64,000 nt of DNA from Streptomyces lincolnensis (GTDB lineage: Bacteria; Actinomycetota; Actinomycetes; Streptomycetales; Streptomycetaceae). Below the pieces are notes generated by a model, which saw only the letters and a program-made list of their open reading frames with translations, did not search any database and had not been told where the DNA came from. A program made the translations under genes and the position numbers. The stretch is taken from positions 1 through 64,000 of the forward strand of contig NZ_JAIHON010000019.1 of NCBI RefSeq assembly GCF_021173675.1, written 5' to 3'. Of the stretch, positions 35,275 through 43,478 are shown one piece after another. Position 1 is the stretch's first letter, and every line of letters begins with the position of its first letter.

Positions 35275-35846
35275 ATGGCGGACAGGACGATGCTCGCGTG
35301 GTCCGTGGTGGCGCCGGGCCCTCTGTCCGGCCTCGCGGTACACCGGCTGGGACGCGGACGGCGGCTACGCGCGGTACGCGACCGTGCCCGCCGCGTTCGC
35401 CCACCGGCTGCCCGACGGACTCGACGACGTCCGCGCCGCCCCGCTGCTGTGCGCGGGCATCATCGGTTTCCGCGCGCTGCGCCGGGCCGCCCTGCCGCCG
35501 GGCGGCCGGCTGAGGCTGCACGGCTTCGGAGGCAGCGCCCACCTGTGCGCGCAGGTCGCGCTCACCGGGGGGCCACCGTGCACGTCATGACGCGGGGCGC
35601 CCGGGCATCCATCTGAGCGACACGCCCCCGCTGCGCTACGAGAGCGAGCCGTTCTACGAAAAAGAGCTGCGCAGTGTCACCTCCAGCACCCGTGAGGACG
35701 CCCGCGAGTTCCTCGCCCTGGCCGGCCGGTACGGCGTGCGCGCCACCACGCACACCTACCCGCCGGCCCGGGCGGACGAGGCCCTGCGGGATCTGAAGGC
35801 GGGACGCTTCGAGGGGGCGGCGGTACTGGTGGACGACGCGGACTGA
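35275..35846 (+). pseudogene. decayed zinc-type alcohol dehydrogenase
   Basis: Pieces of one ADH-family protein lie in order but in three frames. Frame 1 from ATG 35275 (good GGAGGG upstream) reads MADRTMLAWSVVAPGPL. At about 35325 this jumps to frame 2 with LCPASRYTGWDADGGYARYATVPAAF-type sequence, so the GroES domain with the catalytic zinc ligands is deleted. At the G run near 35570 the frame shifts to ATVHVMTRG, and near 35604 to GIHLSDTPPLRYE and the normal C-terminus (FEGAAVLVDD), with most of the Rossmann fold missing. At least two deletions and one frameshift; cannot encode an active enzyme. Confidence 0.88.
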
Positions 35847-35871
35847 TCCGCACGGCCCGTGCGACGGCCGG

Positions 35872-35893
35872 GCGCTCCCCGCGCCGGGAGCGC
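35872..35893 (+). terminator. hairpin after ADH pseudogene
   Basis: Perfect 8-bp stem GCGCTCCC / GGGAGCGC with loop CGCGCC, 25 bp after the pseudogene stop. It probably separated the former dehydrogenase gene from the encapsulin operon. Confidence 0.55.
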
Positions 35894-35969
35894 GGGCCGT
35901 GGGACCGGAGTGCGGTCACCCACCCGTCTGCCCCGACCCTCCTTCGGGTGTTTACACCTCTTGGCCCCC

Positions 35970-35994
35970 GTAACCGCCCCGTTCGCGCGGTTAC
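35970..35994. promoter_or_regulatory. inverted repeat upstream of encapsulin/2-MIB operon
   Basis: GTAACCGC (35970-35977) and GCGGTTAC (35987-35994) form perfect 8-bp arms 9 nt apart, about 130 bp before the shell gene start. A smaller inverted repeat (GGTGT-TT-ACACC) lies just upstream near 35948. Possible operator or 5'-leader structure; no -35/-10 pair is certain. Confidence 0.4.
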
Positions 35995-36123
35995 CGGCCG
36001 CCACGCCGGCTGTTTGGCTTGGTCCTGCGACGCGCACGGCTCATCCGCCACGGCGTCGCCGCCACGAGGCTGTCGTCAGCACCGACCACTCCACTCGCCC
36101 CTGTTCACCCTCAGGGAGGGAAT

Positions 36124-37578
36124 GTGTCCGCCCCCGAAAGCGCCAGCGGCCCCACCACCGACGACCCCGCCCCCGAACCCGTCACCCACTCCGTCTCGGA
36201 CGCCGAGCTCACCAGTCTCAGTACGCGGGCCGCCCGCCAGCTCGCCACGACCACCAAGTCCGAACCGCAGATGCAGGCCATCACCTCACGATGGCTGCTG
36301 AGGATGCTGCCGTGGGTGGACGTCCGGGGCGGCTCCTACCGCGTCAACCGGCGCCTCCAGCTGAAGGTGGGCCGGGGCCGGGTGCAGTTCGACCAGAACG
36401 GCGCCGACGACGTGAAGGTCATCCCCCGGACGCTCACCGAACTCCCCGCCCTGCGCGGTTACTCCGACACCGAGGCGCTCAGGGAGATCGCCTCCCGGTT
36501 CCGGGTACGGGAGGTGCGCGCCGGGCAGATCCTCTTCGAGGCCGGCCAGCCCGTGACGGAGGCCTATCTGATCGTCCACGGCAGGTTCACCCGGTTCGCC
36601 GTCGGCAAGTACGGCGAGGAGGAGGTCATCGGGGTCGTCACCGACGGCGAGGGTCTGGGTGACGAGGCCGTCGGCCGCGCCGATCCGCTGTGGCTGACCT
36701 CGGTGCGGGCCGAGACCCCCGGGGTGGTGCTGGCGCTGTCCTGGGACACCCTGACCGAGTTCACCGGGCGCACGCCGTCGCTGGCGGCCCATCTGGAGGC
36801 CTATGCCGCCCGGCAGAGCAGGCCCATGAACCGCAAGGGCGAGGCCGATGTCCCGGTGCAGGCCGGCCATGTGGGCGAGCCGGTGCTGCCCGGCGGCTTC
36901 GTCGACTACGAACTCGCCCCGCGCGAGTACGAGTTGTCGCTCACCCAGACGGTGCTGCGGGTCCACAGCCGGGTCGCCGACCTCTACAACGACCCGATGG
37001 ACCAGACCGAGCAGCAACTCCGGCTGACCATCGAGGAGATCCGCGAACGCCAGGAGTGGGAGCTCGTCAACAACCGCGAGTTCGGTCTGCTCCACAACAT
37101 CGACCACGGCCAGCGCATCAGCACCTTCTCCGGGCCGCCGACCCCGGACGACCTCGACGAACTGCTCTCCATGCGCCGCAGGACCCGGCTCTTCCTCGCC
37201 CACCCGAAGGCCATCGCGGCCTTCTTCCGCCAGTGCAACCGGCGCGGCCTGGTGCCCGGCACGGTGTCCGTGGAGGGGCACGAGGTCCCCGGCTGGCGCG
37301 GCGTGCCGATCTTCCCGTGCAGCAAGATCCCGGTCGGTCCGCAGCACACCAGCAGCATCATCGCGCTGCGCACCGGCGAGGCGGACCAGGGGGTGGTGGG
37401 CCTCTTCCAGACCGGCATCCCCGAGGAGTACCAACCGGGCCTGAACGTGCGGTTCATGGGCATCGACGGCACCGCGATCATCCGCTACCTGGTCACCGCC
37501 TACTACTCGATGGCCATCCTGGTGCCCGACGCGGCGGGAATCCTGGAGAACGTCCAGATCGGCCGGACGGCCGACTGA
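36124..37578 (+). CDS. family 2B encapsulin shell protein with cNMP-binding domain
   Basis: 484 residues from GTG 36124, preceded by GGGAGGGA. An N-terminal arm leads into an HK97-type shell fold interrupted at about residues 110-230 by a cyclic-nucleotide-binding domain (FRVREVRAGQILFEAGQPVTEAYLIVHGRFTRF). The shell fold then resumes: EYELSLTQTVLRVHSRVADLYNDPMDQTEQQLRLTIEEIRERQEWELVNN-type E-loop/spine region, RTRLFLAHPKAIAAFFRQCNRRGL, GVPIFPCSKIPV, and a C-terminal MAILVPDAAGILENVQIG. Such proteins assemble into protein nanocompartments. The 2-MIB synthase gene starts 11 bp downstream and is the expected cargo. The insert suggests nucleotide control of loading or pore state (inference). Confidence 0.93.
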   Translation: MSAPESASGPTTDDPAPEPVTHSVSDAELTSLSTRAARQLATTTKSEPQMQAITSRWLLRMLPWVDVRGGSYRVNRRLQLKVGRGRVQFDQNGADDVKVIPRTLTELPALRGYSDTEALREIASRFRVREVRAGQILFEAGQPVTEAYLIVHGRFTRFAVGKYGEEEVIGVVTDGEGLGDEAVGRADPLWLTSVRAETPGVVLALSWDTLTEFTGRTPSLAAHLEAYAARQSRPMNRKGEADVPVQAGHVGEPVLPGGFVDYELAPREYELSLTQTVLRVHSRVADLYNDPMDQTEQQLRLTIEEIRERQEWELVNNREFGLLHNIDHGQRISTFSGPPTPDDLDELLSMRRRTRLFLAHPKAIAAFFRQCNRRGLVPGTVSVEGHEVPGWRGVPIFPCSKIPVGPQHTSSIIALRTGEADQGVVGLFQTGIPEEYQPGLNVRFMGIDGTAIIRYLVTAYYSMAILVPDAAGILENVQIGRTAD

Positions 37579-37589
37579 GGAGTACGTCG

Positions 37590-38708
37590 ATGAGCGCACC
37601 CCCCGAATCCGGCACGACCTCATCCACCGCGACCGCAGCTGCCACGACCGCATCCGCCGCGACGGCATCCACCCCTCCCCGTCGTCTGCCCGGCCCGCCG
37701 AGTCCCGTCCGTACGGTCCGGGCCCGGCGGGGCGGCCCGATCCCCGGCATCCGGTACCGGCCCGCCGTGCCCGCCGATCCCGAGAAGGTGCGGGAGGTAG
37801 ACGCGCGGCTGGAGGCCTGGGCCCGCGGGCTCGACCTGTTCCCGCCGGCCTGGTCGGGGGACTTCTCGGGGTTCCAGTTCGGCCGGGCCGTGGTGCTCCA
37901 GCATCCGGGCGCGGCCGACCTGGACCGCCTCACCGCGGCCGGTGAACTACTGCTCGCCGAGAACCTGGTCGACAGCTGCTACTGCGAGGAGGACGAGGGC
38001 AGGGGCGCCTCCTCGCGCGGTCTGGGCGGCCGGCTGATCCTGGCCCAGGCGGCGCTCGACCCGTTCCACGCCACCCCCGAGCTGGAGGCCGAGTGGCGGG
38101 AGGGCGTACAGGCCGACGGGCCGCTGCGCTCCTACCACTGGGCGCTGAAGGACTACGCCGCCTTCGCCACACCCAGCCAGACGGACCGTTTCGTCCACGA
38201 CATCGCCCGTCTGCACCTCGGCTATCTCGCCGAGGCGGCCTGGTCGGAGATCCGGTACACGCCCCGGGTGTGGGAGTACCTGGTGATGCGGCAGTTCAAC
38301 AACTTCCGGCCCTGTCTGTCGATCGTCGACGCCGTGGACGGCTACGAACTGCCCGAGGCGCTCTACGCCCGTCCCGAGATCCAGCGGCTGACCGCCCTGG
38401 CCTGCAACGCCACCACGATCGTCAACGACCTCTACTCCTTCACCAAGGAACTCGCGAGCGATCCGACCCATCTCAACCTGCCCGTGGTCGTCGCCGCGAA
38501 CGACCGGCGCGGTCTCAAGGCCGCCTATCTGCGGTCCGTGGAGATCCACAACCGGATCATGGACACCTTCGAGGAGGAGGCCGCGACCCTCTCGGCCACC
38601 TCCCCGCTCGTCGAGCGCTACGCCCGGGGCCTGGCGGCCTGGGTGTCCGGCAACCACGAATGGCACGCCACCAACACCCACCGCTACCACCTGCCGAACT
38701 ACTGGTGA
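37590..38708 (+). CDS. 2-methylisoborneol synthase (encapsulin cargo terpene cyclase)
   Basis: 372 residues from ATG 37590 with GAGGAG upstream. The first about 55 residues are Ser/Thr/Ala/Pro-rich and disordered, as in family 2 encapsulin cargo. The class I terpene cyclase domain follows. The Asp-rich motif lies at D128 (VDSCYCEEDEG) and the second metal motif is NDLYSFTKE (N279-E287), both on the active-site rim. The C-terminal HRYHLPNYW is typical of 2-MIB synthases. It cyclises 2-methyl-GPP to 2-methylisoborneol, the earthy odorant. Family members usually have two Asp at the start of the first motif; here the second is Ser. Confidence 0.93.
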   Translation: MSAPPESGTTSSTATAAATTASAATASTPPRRLPGPPSPVRTVRARRGGPIPGIRYRPAVPADPEKVREVDARLEAWARGLDLFPPAWSGDFSGFQFGRAVVLQHPGAADLDRLTAAGELLLAENLVDSCYCEEDEGRGASSRGLGGRLILAQAALDPFHATPELEAEWREGVQADGPLRSYHWALKDYAAFATPSQTDRFVHDIARLHLGYLAEAAWSEIRYTPRVWEYLVMRQFNNFRPCLSIVDAVDGYELPEALYARPEIQRLTALACNATTIVNDLYSFTKELASDPTHLNLPVVVAANDRRGLKAAYLRSVEIHNRIMDTFEEEAATLSATSPLVERYARGLAAWVSGNHEWHATNTHRYHLPNYW

Positions 38709-38755
38709 CACAGCCCATCCTGACGTCACGTCAGACGCCCCACGAGGAGCCCCCG

Positions 38756-39631
38756 TTGACGACCGCCGACGCCGTCACCACGACCGCACCGGTGCCGACC
38801 CAGTCGACGTACCAGAACCGCGTCGCGGACTACTGGAACGCCGAGGAGAACCCGGTCAACCTCGAACTCGGAAAGCTCGACGACCTCTACCACCATCACT
38901 ACGGCATCGGGGACGCGGACCTGGCCGTCCTCGACGAGCCCGAGCCGGTCCGCCGCCGCGAGCGGATCACCGCGGAACTGCACCGTCTGGAACACGCGCA
39001 GGCCGAGCTCCTCGCCTCCCGGCTCGGGCCCCTCTCCCCCGATGACCGCGTCTTCGACGCCGGCTGCGGGCGGGGCGGCGGCAGTGTGGTCGCGCACCTG
39101 CGGTACGGCTGCGAGGCCGACGGGGTCACGATCTCCGCCAAGCAGGCCGAGTTCGCCAACGCGCAGGCCCGCAAGCGGGGTATCGACGACCTGGTCCGCT
39201 ACCACCACCGGAACATGCTGGACACCGGGTTGCCGTCCGGGGCGTTCGCCGCGTCCTGGAACAACGAGTCCACCATGTACGTCGAACTCGACCTGCTGTT
39301 CGCCGAGCACGCCCGGCTGCTGCGCCGCGGCGGCCGCTACACCGTCATCACCGGCTGCTACAACGACACCTACGGGCAGGCCTCCCGCGAGGTCTCCCTG
39401 ATCAACGCCCACTACATCTGCGACATCCACCCCCGCTCGGCGTACTTCCGGGCCATGGCCAGAAACCGGCTGGTCCCCGTCCATGTGGAGGACCTCACCG
39501 CGGCGACGATCCCCTACTGGGAGTTGCGCAGGCAGGCCGACCACCTGGTCACGGGCATCGAGGACACCTTCCTGAGCGCCTATCGCAACGGCAGCTTCCA
39601 GTACCTGCTGATCGCCGCCGACCGCGTGTGA
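38756..39631 (+). CDS. geranyl diphosphate 2-C-methyltransferase
   Basis: 291 residues from TTG 38756, which has GAGGAG at 6 nt. An in-frame GTG at 38705 overlaps the cyclase stop (GTGA) but has no ribosome site. SAM-dependent fold: motif I VFDAGCGRGGGSVVAHLRYG, NNESTMYVELDLLFAEHARLLRRGGRY, and substrate-pocket segments (YQNRVADYWNAEENPVNLELGKLDDLYHHHYGIGD) characteristic of GPP methyltransferases. It methylates GPP at C2 to make 2-methyl-GPP for the preceding cyclase. Gene order shell-cyclase-methyltransferase matches the 2-MIB operon of S. coelicolor (SCO7699-7701, from memory). Confidence 0.93.
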   Translation: MTTADAVTTTAPVPTQSTYQNRVADYWNAEENPVNLELGKLDDLYHHHYGIGDADLAVLDEPEPVRRRERITAELHRLEHAQAELLASRLGPLSPDDRVFDAGCGRGGGSVVAHLRYGCEADGVTISAKQAEFANAQARKRGIDDLVRYHHRNMLDTGLPSGAFAASWNNESTMYVELDLLFAEHARLLRRGGRYTVITGCYNDTYGQASREVSLINAHYICDIHPRSAYFRAMARNRLVPVHVEDLTAATIPYWELRRQADHLVTGIEDTFLSAYRNGSFQYLLIAADRV

Positions 39632-39730
39632 GACGGGTTCGCGGCGGGCGGCGCGCCGCGCGTCTTCCCCCTTGTGCCCGGCTGTGCTTGCCTGGGGAAC
39701 CGTTTCGGGCGCCGGGGCGGGAGAGGTCGT

Positions 39731-40651
39731 ATGCGCAGAACGTGGGTCGTGGGAGTGCTGCTCGCCGGGCTGCTGCTCGGCGCGTGCACGGATCCGGCGT
39801 CCGGCCCGGAGGCGCCGCCGCCCTCGCCGGACGTGACGGACCCGTCGGCGGCCGCCACCGAGCACCGGAGGGCGGCCGCCTCCCCGCCCGCGCCCGCGAA
39901 GGCGCCCACGATCCTGTACCTGGGGGACTCCCTGGCGATGGAGAACCAGCGGGTGCTGGGCCAGGAGCTCCGCCGGGACCTGGGCGCCCGGTACACCGCC
40001 GCCCCCTATTCGGGGACCACCCTGTGCGACTACCTGGAGGGCACCGGGGCGCGCTCGCTGGTGCCGGACCGGGACAAGGCGGCCGCGCTGGTGCGGTCGC
40101 TGCGTCCGGACGTCGTGGTCCTCCAGTTCTGGGGCAACGCATGGGGCTACACCTGGTGCATGGACGGCATCACCTACGCCGGTTCCCGCGCCCAGTACTT
40201 CCGCCGGTACACCGCCGACGCCGAGCGGCTCACCGAGCAGATCGCCGTGGCGGGCGGGGCGAAGCGCCCGCGGATCGTATGGGTGTCGCAGGGCCCGGAC
40301 CCGATGACCCCGGACCGGGTCCGGTGGGTGAACGGGCTCTACGCGAAGCAGGCCGCCGCCTCGGGCGACCTCGTGGCCGACGCGGGCCGGACGGTGAGCC
40401 CCGCCGGGGCCCGGCAGACCTGGGTGCAGCACCTGCCCTGCACCTCCTACGAGCGCGAACACCCCGACTACTGCACCGACCCAGGCCGTGACCGCACCGC
40501 CCTCCACATCGACAAGGACTACCTGCACTTCTGCCTGGTGCCCACCACGTCCACGCCCCGGCCCTGCCCGGTCCGCTCCCCCGGCATCCTGCGCATGGCC
40601 CGCGAGATCACCCGCGTGATCGCCGAGGAGACGCGACGCGGGACGCCGTAG
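39731..40651 (+). CDS. SGNH-hydrolase-fold lipoprotein
   Basis: 306 residues from ATG 39731 with GGGAGAGG upstream. Lipoprotein signal with lipobox LLLGAC (about residue 19), then a Pro/Ala/Thr linker to about residue 60. The SGNH block I is ILYLGDSLAMENQ. Later segments include VVLQFWGNAWGY in the position of the GxN block and a C-terminal DYLHFCLVP that may supply Asp/His. Six or more cysteines suggest disulfides. Probably a membrane-anchored esterase or acyl-transferase-like enzyme; substrate unknown. Follows the 2-MIB operon by 99 bp, no functional link obvious. Confidence 0.8.
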   Translation: MRRTWVVGVLLAGLLLGACTDPASGPEAPPPSPDVTDPSAAATEHRRAAASPPAPAKAPTILYLGDSLAMENQRVLGQELRRDLGARYTAAPYSGTTLCDYLEGTGARSLVPDRDKAAALVRSLRPDVVVLQFWGNAWGYTWCMDGITYAGSRAQYFRRYTADAERLTEQIAVAGGAKRPRIVWVSQGPDPMTPDRVRWVNGLYAKQAAASGDLVADAGRTVSPAGARQTWVQHLPCTSYEREHPDYCTDPGRDRTALHIDKDYLHFCLVPTTSTPRPCPVRSPGILRMAREITRVIAEETRRGTP

Positions 40652-40686
40652 CGTCAAATTCGGCCGCAGCGTCAAATTCGATCGAC
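40651..40686. repeat. two 18-bp imperfect tandem repeats
   Basis: GCGTCAAATTCG occurs at 40651-40662 and again at 40669-40680, each followed by a divergent 6-mer. The repeat sits where the 5' end of the phosphotransferase gene has been lost, so it may mark the deletion junction. Confidence 0.7.
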
Positions 40687-40722
40687 AGGCGGGGCGTCAA
40701 CCGCCGAAGTAGGGCAAACGCG

Positions 40723-41478
40723 ATGTTCCGGCTCGGCGCGGACCTGCTGGTGCGGCTGCCCCGGCATCCCGGTGCGGTCGGGGACGTGGAGCACGAGCAG
40801 GTCTGGCTGCCCCGGCTGGGTCCACAGCTGCCCGTCGCCACGCCCGAGCCGGCCGGTGTCGGCGTGCCCGGCACGGGATTCGCGTGGCCCTGGTCCGTGT
40901 ACCGGTGGCTGGACGGCCGCAATCCGGTCGACGGCGCCCTGGCGGAGCCCGAACTGCTCGCCGAGGACCTCGCGGAGTTCATCGGCGCCCTGCGCCGGAT
41001 CGAGCCCGGCGACGGGCCGACCGGATACCGAGGGGTGCCGCTGGTGGACCGCGACCCCTACCTGCGCGAGGCCCTCGCCCGGTTGGCGGGACGGGCGGAC
41101 ACCACGGCGATCACGGCCGTCTGGGAACAGGCGCTGGGCCTGCCCGCGTACGGCGGGCCGCCCGTGTGGGCGCACGGTGATCTCATGGCGGGCAATCTGC
41201 TGGTGGACGGCGGGCGGCTCAGCGGGGTGATCGACTTCGGGACCGTCGGTGTGGGCGATCCGGCCGTCGATCTGATCGTCGCCTGGTGCGCGCTGCCCGC
41301 GGAGGTCCGTGACGTCTTTCGCGAGGCGGTGGGTGCCGATGCGGCCGAGTGGGCGCGCGGCCGGGCGTGGGCGCTGTCGATCGCGGTCGTCGCGCTGCCG
41401 TTCTACTGGCACACCAATCAGCCGGTCGCGGAGAACTCACGCCATGTGATCGCGGAGATCCTGGCGGAGACGCGATGA
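40723..41478 (+). CDS. aminoglycoside-phosphotransferase-family protein, probably 5'-truncated
   Basis: 251 residues from ATG 40723; the family is usually near 295. The first visible residues, MFRLGADLLVRLPR, align to about residue 45 of relatives, so most of the Gly-rich nucleotide loop is missing. In-frame codons upstream (SRANAM) still resemble the end of the lost part but contain no start with a ribosome site. The catalytic loop HGDLMAGNLLV and metal loop IDFGTVGVGDPAVDL are intact. Either a recent remnant or a start was missed. An 18-bp tandem repeat lies immediately upstream. Confidence 0.7.
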   Translation: MFRLGADLLVRLPRHPGAVGDVEHEQVWLPRLGPQLPVATPEPAGVGVPGTGFAWPWSVYRWLDGRNPVDGALAEPELLAEDLAEFIGALRRIEPGDGPTGYRGVPLVDRDPYLREALARLAGRADTTAITAVWEQALGLPAYGGPPVWAHGDLMAGNLLVDGGRLSGVIDFGTVGVGDPAVDLIVAWCALPAEVRDVFREAVGADAAEWARGRAWALSIAVVALPFYWHTNQPVAENSRHVIAEILAETR

Positions 41479-41532
41479 CGGCGGGGGCCACGGTGCCTGT
41501 GGTGGACCGTGGCCGGCCGCCGCACACGCGGG

Positions 41533-42015
41533 TCATTCGCCGGCGTAGGCCTTCTCCAGGGCCGCGATGTCGAACTTGCCCATCGCCATGAAGGCCTTGG
41601 TCACGCGGGCCACCTTCGCCGGGTCCGGGTCGGAGATCATGTCGTCGAGCCGGGCGGGGTTGACCTGCCAGGAGAGCCCGTACTTGTCCTTGAGCCAGCC
41701 GCAGGGGCCGGGCTCGCCGCCGTTCTCGGTGAGCTTGGTCCAGTAGTAGTCGATCTCCTCCTGGTTCTCGCAGGAGATCATGAAGGAGACGGCCTCGGTG
41801 AACTTGAACTGCGGGCCGCCGTTGAGCCCGACGAACTTGTGACCGTTGGCCGTGAACTCGACGGTCATCACCCCGCCGGCGGGCTGCATCGCCCCCTCCG
41901 GGTAGCGCACGACCTTGCCGACGCTGGAGTTCTTGAAGATCGAGACGTAGAAGTGGGCCGCCTCCTCGGCCTGACCGTCGAACCAGAGACACGTGGTGAA
42001 ACCGTCGGACGCCAT
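41533..42015 (-). CDS. PhnB-like VOC family protein
   Basis: 160 residues from ATG 42015 with AGGAGG at about 5 nt; a longer in-frame start is less likely. PhnB/3-demethylubiquinone-methyltransferase-like VOC fold: TCLWFDGQAEEAAHFYVSIFKNSSVG, VEFTANGHKFVGLNGGPQFKFTEAVSFMISCENQEEIDYYW, and GWLKDKYGLSWQVNP. Often found as a small-molecule-binding or resistance-like protein; ligand unknown. Divergent from the epoxide hydrolase gene (134 bp). Confidence 0.9.
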   Translation of the reverse strand: MASDGFTTCLWFDGQAEEAAHFYVSIFKNSSVGKVVRYPEGAMQPAGGVMTVEFTANGHKFVGLNGGPQFKFTEAVSFMISCENQEEIDYYWTKLTENGGEPGPCGWLKDKYGLSWQVNPARLDDMISDPDPAKVARVTKAFMAMGKFDIAALEKAYAGE

Positions 42016-42149
42016 GGGTACCTCCTGGGCTTGCCTGGGCTTGCGGAACGCTGTCATCTGTGTCGACCGATCCTCGCCGCGAAACTCATCGCTCGCACGG
42101 CCGCTTAATCCAGGTGGCCGCTACACCCTTCGGAACTAGCATCGCGGTC

Positions 42150-43355
42150 ATGACGTCTCCGCCCGCCGACCGCGGCCTTCATCCCTTCCGCATCGACGTA
42201 CCGCAGAGTGACCTGGACGACCTCCACGACCGTCTCGACCGCATCCGCTGGCCCGACGAACTGCCCGGGGTCGGCTGGGCGTACGGCGTGCCGTCGGCGT
42301 ACCTGCGCGAGCTGGTGCGGTACTGGCGGCACGAGTACGACTGGCGGGCGGCCGAGGCACGGCTGAACGCCTGGCCGCAGTTCACGACCGAGATCGACGG
42401 CGCGCGCGTGCACTTCGCGCACATCCGCTCTCCCGAGCCCGACGCCACCCCGCTGATCGTCACCCACGGCTGGCCGGGCTCGATCGTCGAATTCCTCGAC
42501 GTCGTCGGGCCGTTGACGGACCCGGCCGCTCACGGCGGGGATCCCGCCGACGCCTTCCACGTCGTGCTGCCGAGCATTCCCGGCTTCGGGTTCTCCGGGC
42601 CCACCCGGGAGACCGGCTGGGAGGCCCGCCGGATCGCCGACGCCTGGGTGGAGCTGATGACACGCCTCGGCTACGACCGGTTCGGCGCCCAGGGCGGCGA
42701 CTGGGGCGCGGGCATCTCCCGGGAGCTGGGCCGCGTCCATCCTGGCCGGGCCATCGGCATCCACCTCAACCTGCTGCCCGGCGGTATCGCGACCACCGAG
42801 CCGACCGCCGAGGAGCTGGCGGCGCTCAGTCCTGAAGAGCGGGAGCGCGCGCGGATCTCCTGGCACCGGTGGGCCGAGTGGTCCCGCGACGGGACGGGCT
42901 ACTTCCACATCCAGTCCACCCGGCCGCAGACCCTGTCGTACGCGCTGACCGACTCGCCCGTCGGCCAACTCGCCTGGATCGTCGAGAAGTTCCAGGAGTG
43001 GACGGACTCCGAGCTGCTGCCCGAGGAGGCCGTCGACCGGGACCTGATGCTCACGAACGTGATGCTGTACTGGCTGACGGGCACGGCGGGTTCGTCCGCC
43101 CGGGTCTACTACGAGCGCGCCCACGCCCGGGGGGACCGGATCGCCGCTCCGCGCGAGCCCTCGGCCGCCCCGACCGCGGTGGCGTCGTTCTTCGGCGACG
43201 TGCAGATCCCGCTGCGCCACAAGGCGGAGCGGACGGAGAACATCGTGCGCTGGACGGAGTTCGACCGGGGCGGGCACTTCGCGGCGATGGAGCAGCCCGA
43301 GCTGCTGGTGGCCGACGTGCGGGCGTTCTTCCGGCAGCTGCGCGAGAAGGCCTGA
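42150..43355 (+). CDS. epoxide hydrolase, EPHX1-type alpha/beta hydrolase
   Basis: 401 residues from ATG 42150. An N-terminal epoxide hydrolase (EHN) lid region (FRIDVPQSDLDDLHDRLDRIRWPDELPG) precedes the alpha/beta fold. Oxyanion motif VTHGWPGSIVEF, nucleophile Asp in AQGGDWGAGIS, cap Tyr region WRARISWHRW-like and PQTLSYAL, and charge relay His in RGGHFAAMEQPE are in order. Hydrolyses epoxides to diols. The ATG lacks a ribosome site and lies 7 nt after TAGCAT, so a leaderless transcript is possible but no -35 is convincing. Confidence 0.92.
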   Translation: MTSPPADRGLHPFRIDVPQSDLDDLHDRLDRIRWPDELPGVGWAYGVPSAYLRELVRYWRHEYDWRAAEARLNAWPQFTTEIDGARVHFAHIRSPEPDATPLIVTHGWPGSIVEFLDVVGPLTDPAAHGGDPADAFHVVLPSIPGFGFSGPTRETGWEARRIADAWVELMTRLGYDRFGAQGGDWGAGISRELGRVHPGRAIGIHLNLLPGGIATTEPTAEELAALSPEERERARISWHRWAEWSRDGTGYFHIQSTRPQTLSYALTDSPVGQLAWIVEKFQEWTDSELLPEEAVDRDLMLTNVMLYWLTGTAGSSARVYYERAHARGDRIAAPREPSAAPTAVASFFGDVQIPLRHKAERTENIVRWTEFDRGGHFAAMEQPELLVADVRAFFRQLREKA

Positions 43356-43374
43356 CCACCCCCTCCCCGCGTCC

Positions 43375-43408
43375 TCTCTGCCCGTGGCGAATCTGCCACG
43401 GGCAGAGA
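43375..43408. promoter_or_regulatory. tandem PopR-type operator upstream of clpP3
   Basis: Two abutting 15-mers: TCTGCCCGTGGCGAA (43377-43391) and TCTGCCACGGGCAGA (43392-43406). The second is a perfect TCTGCC-N3-GGCAGA palindrome, which I recall as the published PopR box; the first is its degenerate copy. Together they also form a hairpin with perfect 14-bp arms (43375-43388 and 43395-43408), which could double as a terminator for the epoxide hydrolase. The clpP3 start lies about 70 bp downstream. Confidence 0.8.
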
Positions 43409-43478
43409 AACGACATGCGGGCGTCGTCCGGGGCCAAGAGTGGAGTCGACGGCACCACCTCCGTGACGAGGAGAACCC

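Noticed and set aside
41219..41992. Minus-strand 257-codon frame over the phosphotransferase end and VOC gene
   Set aside because: Frame-shifted shadow of the VOC gene and antisense to the phosphotransferase; Arg-rich without motifs.
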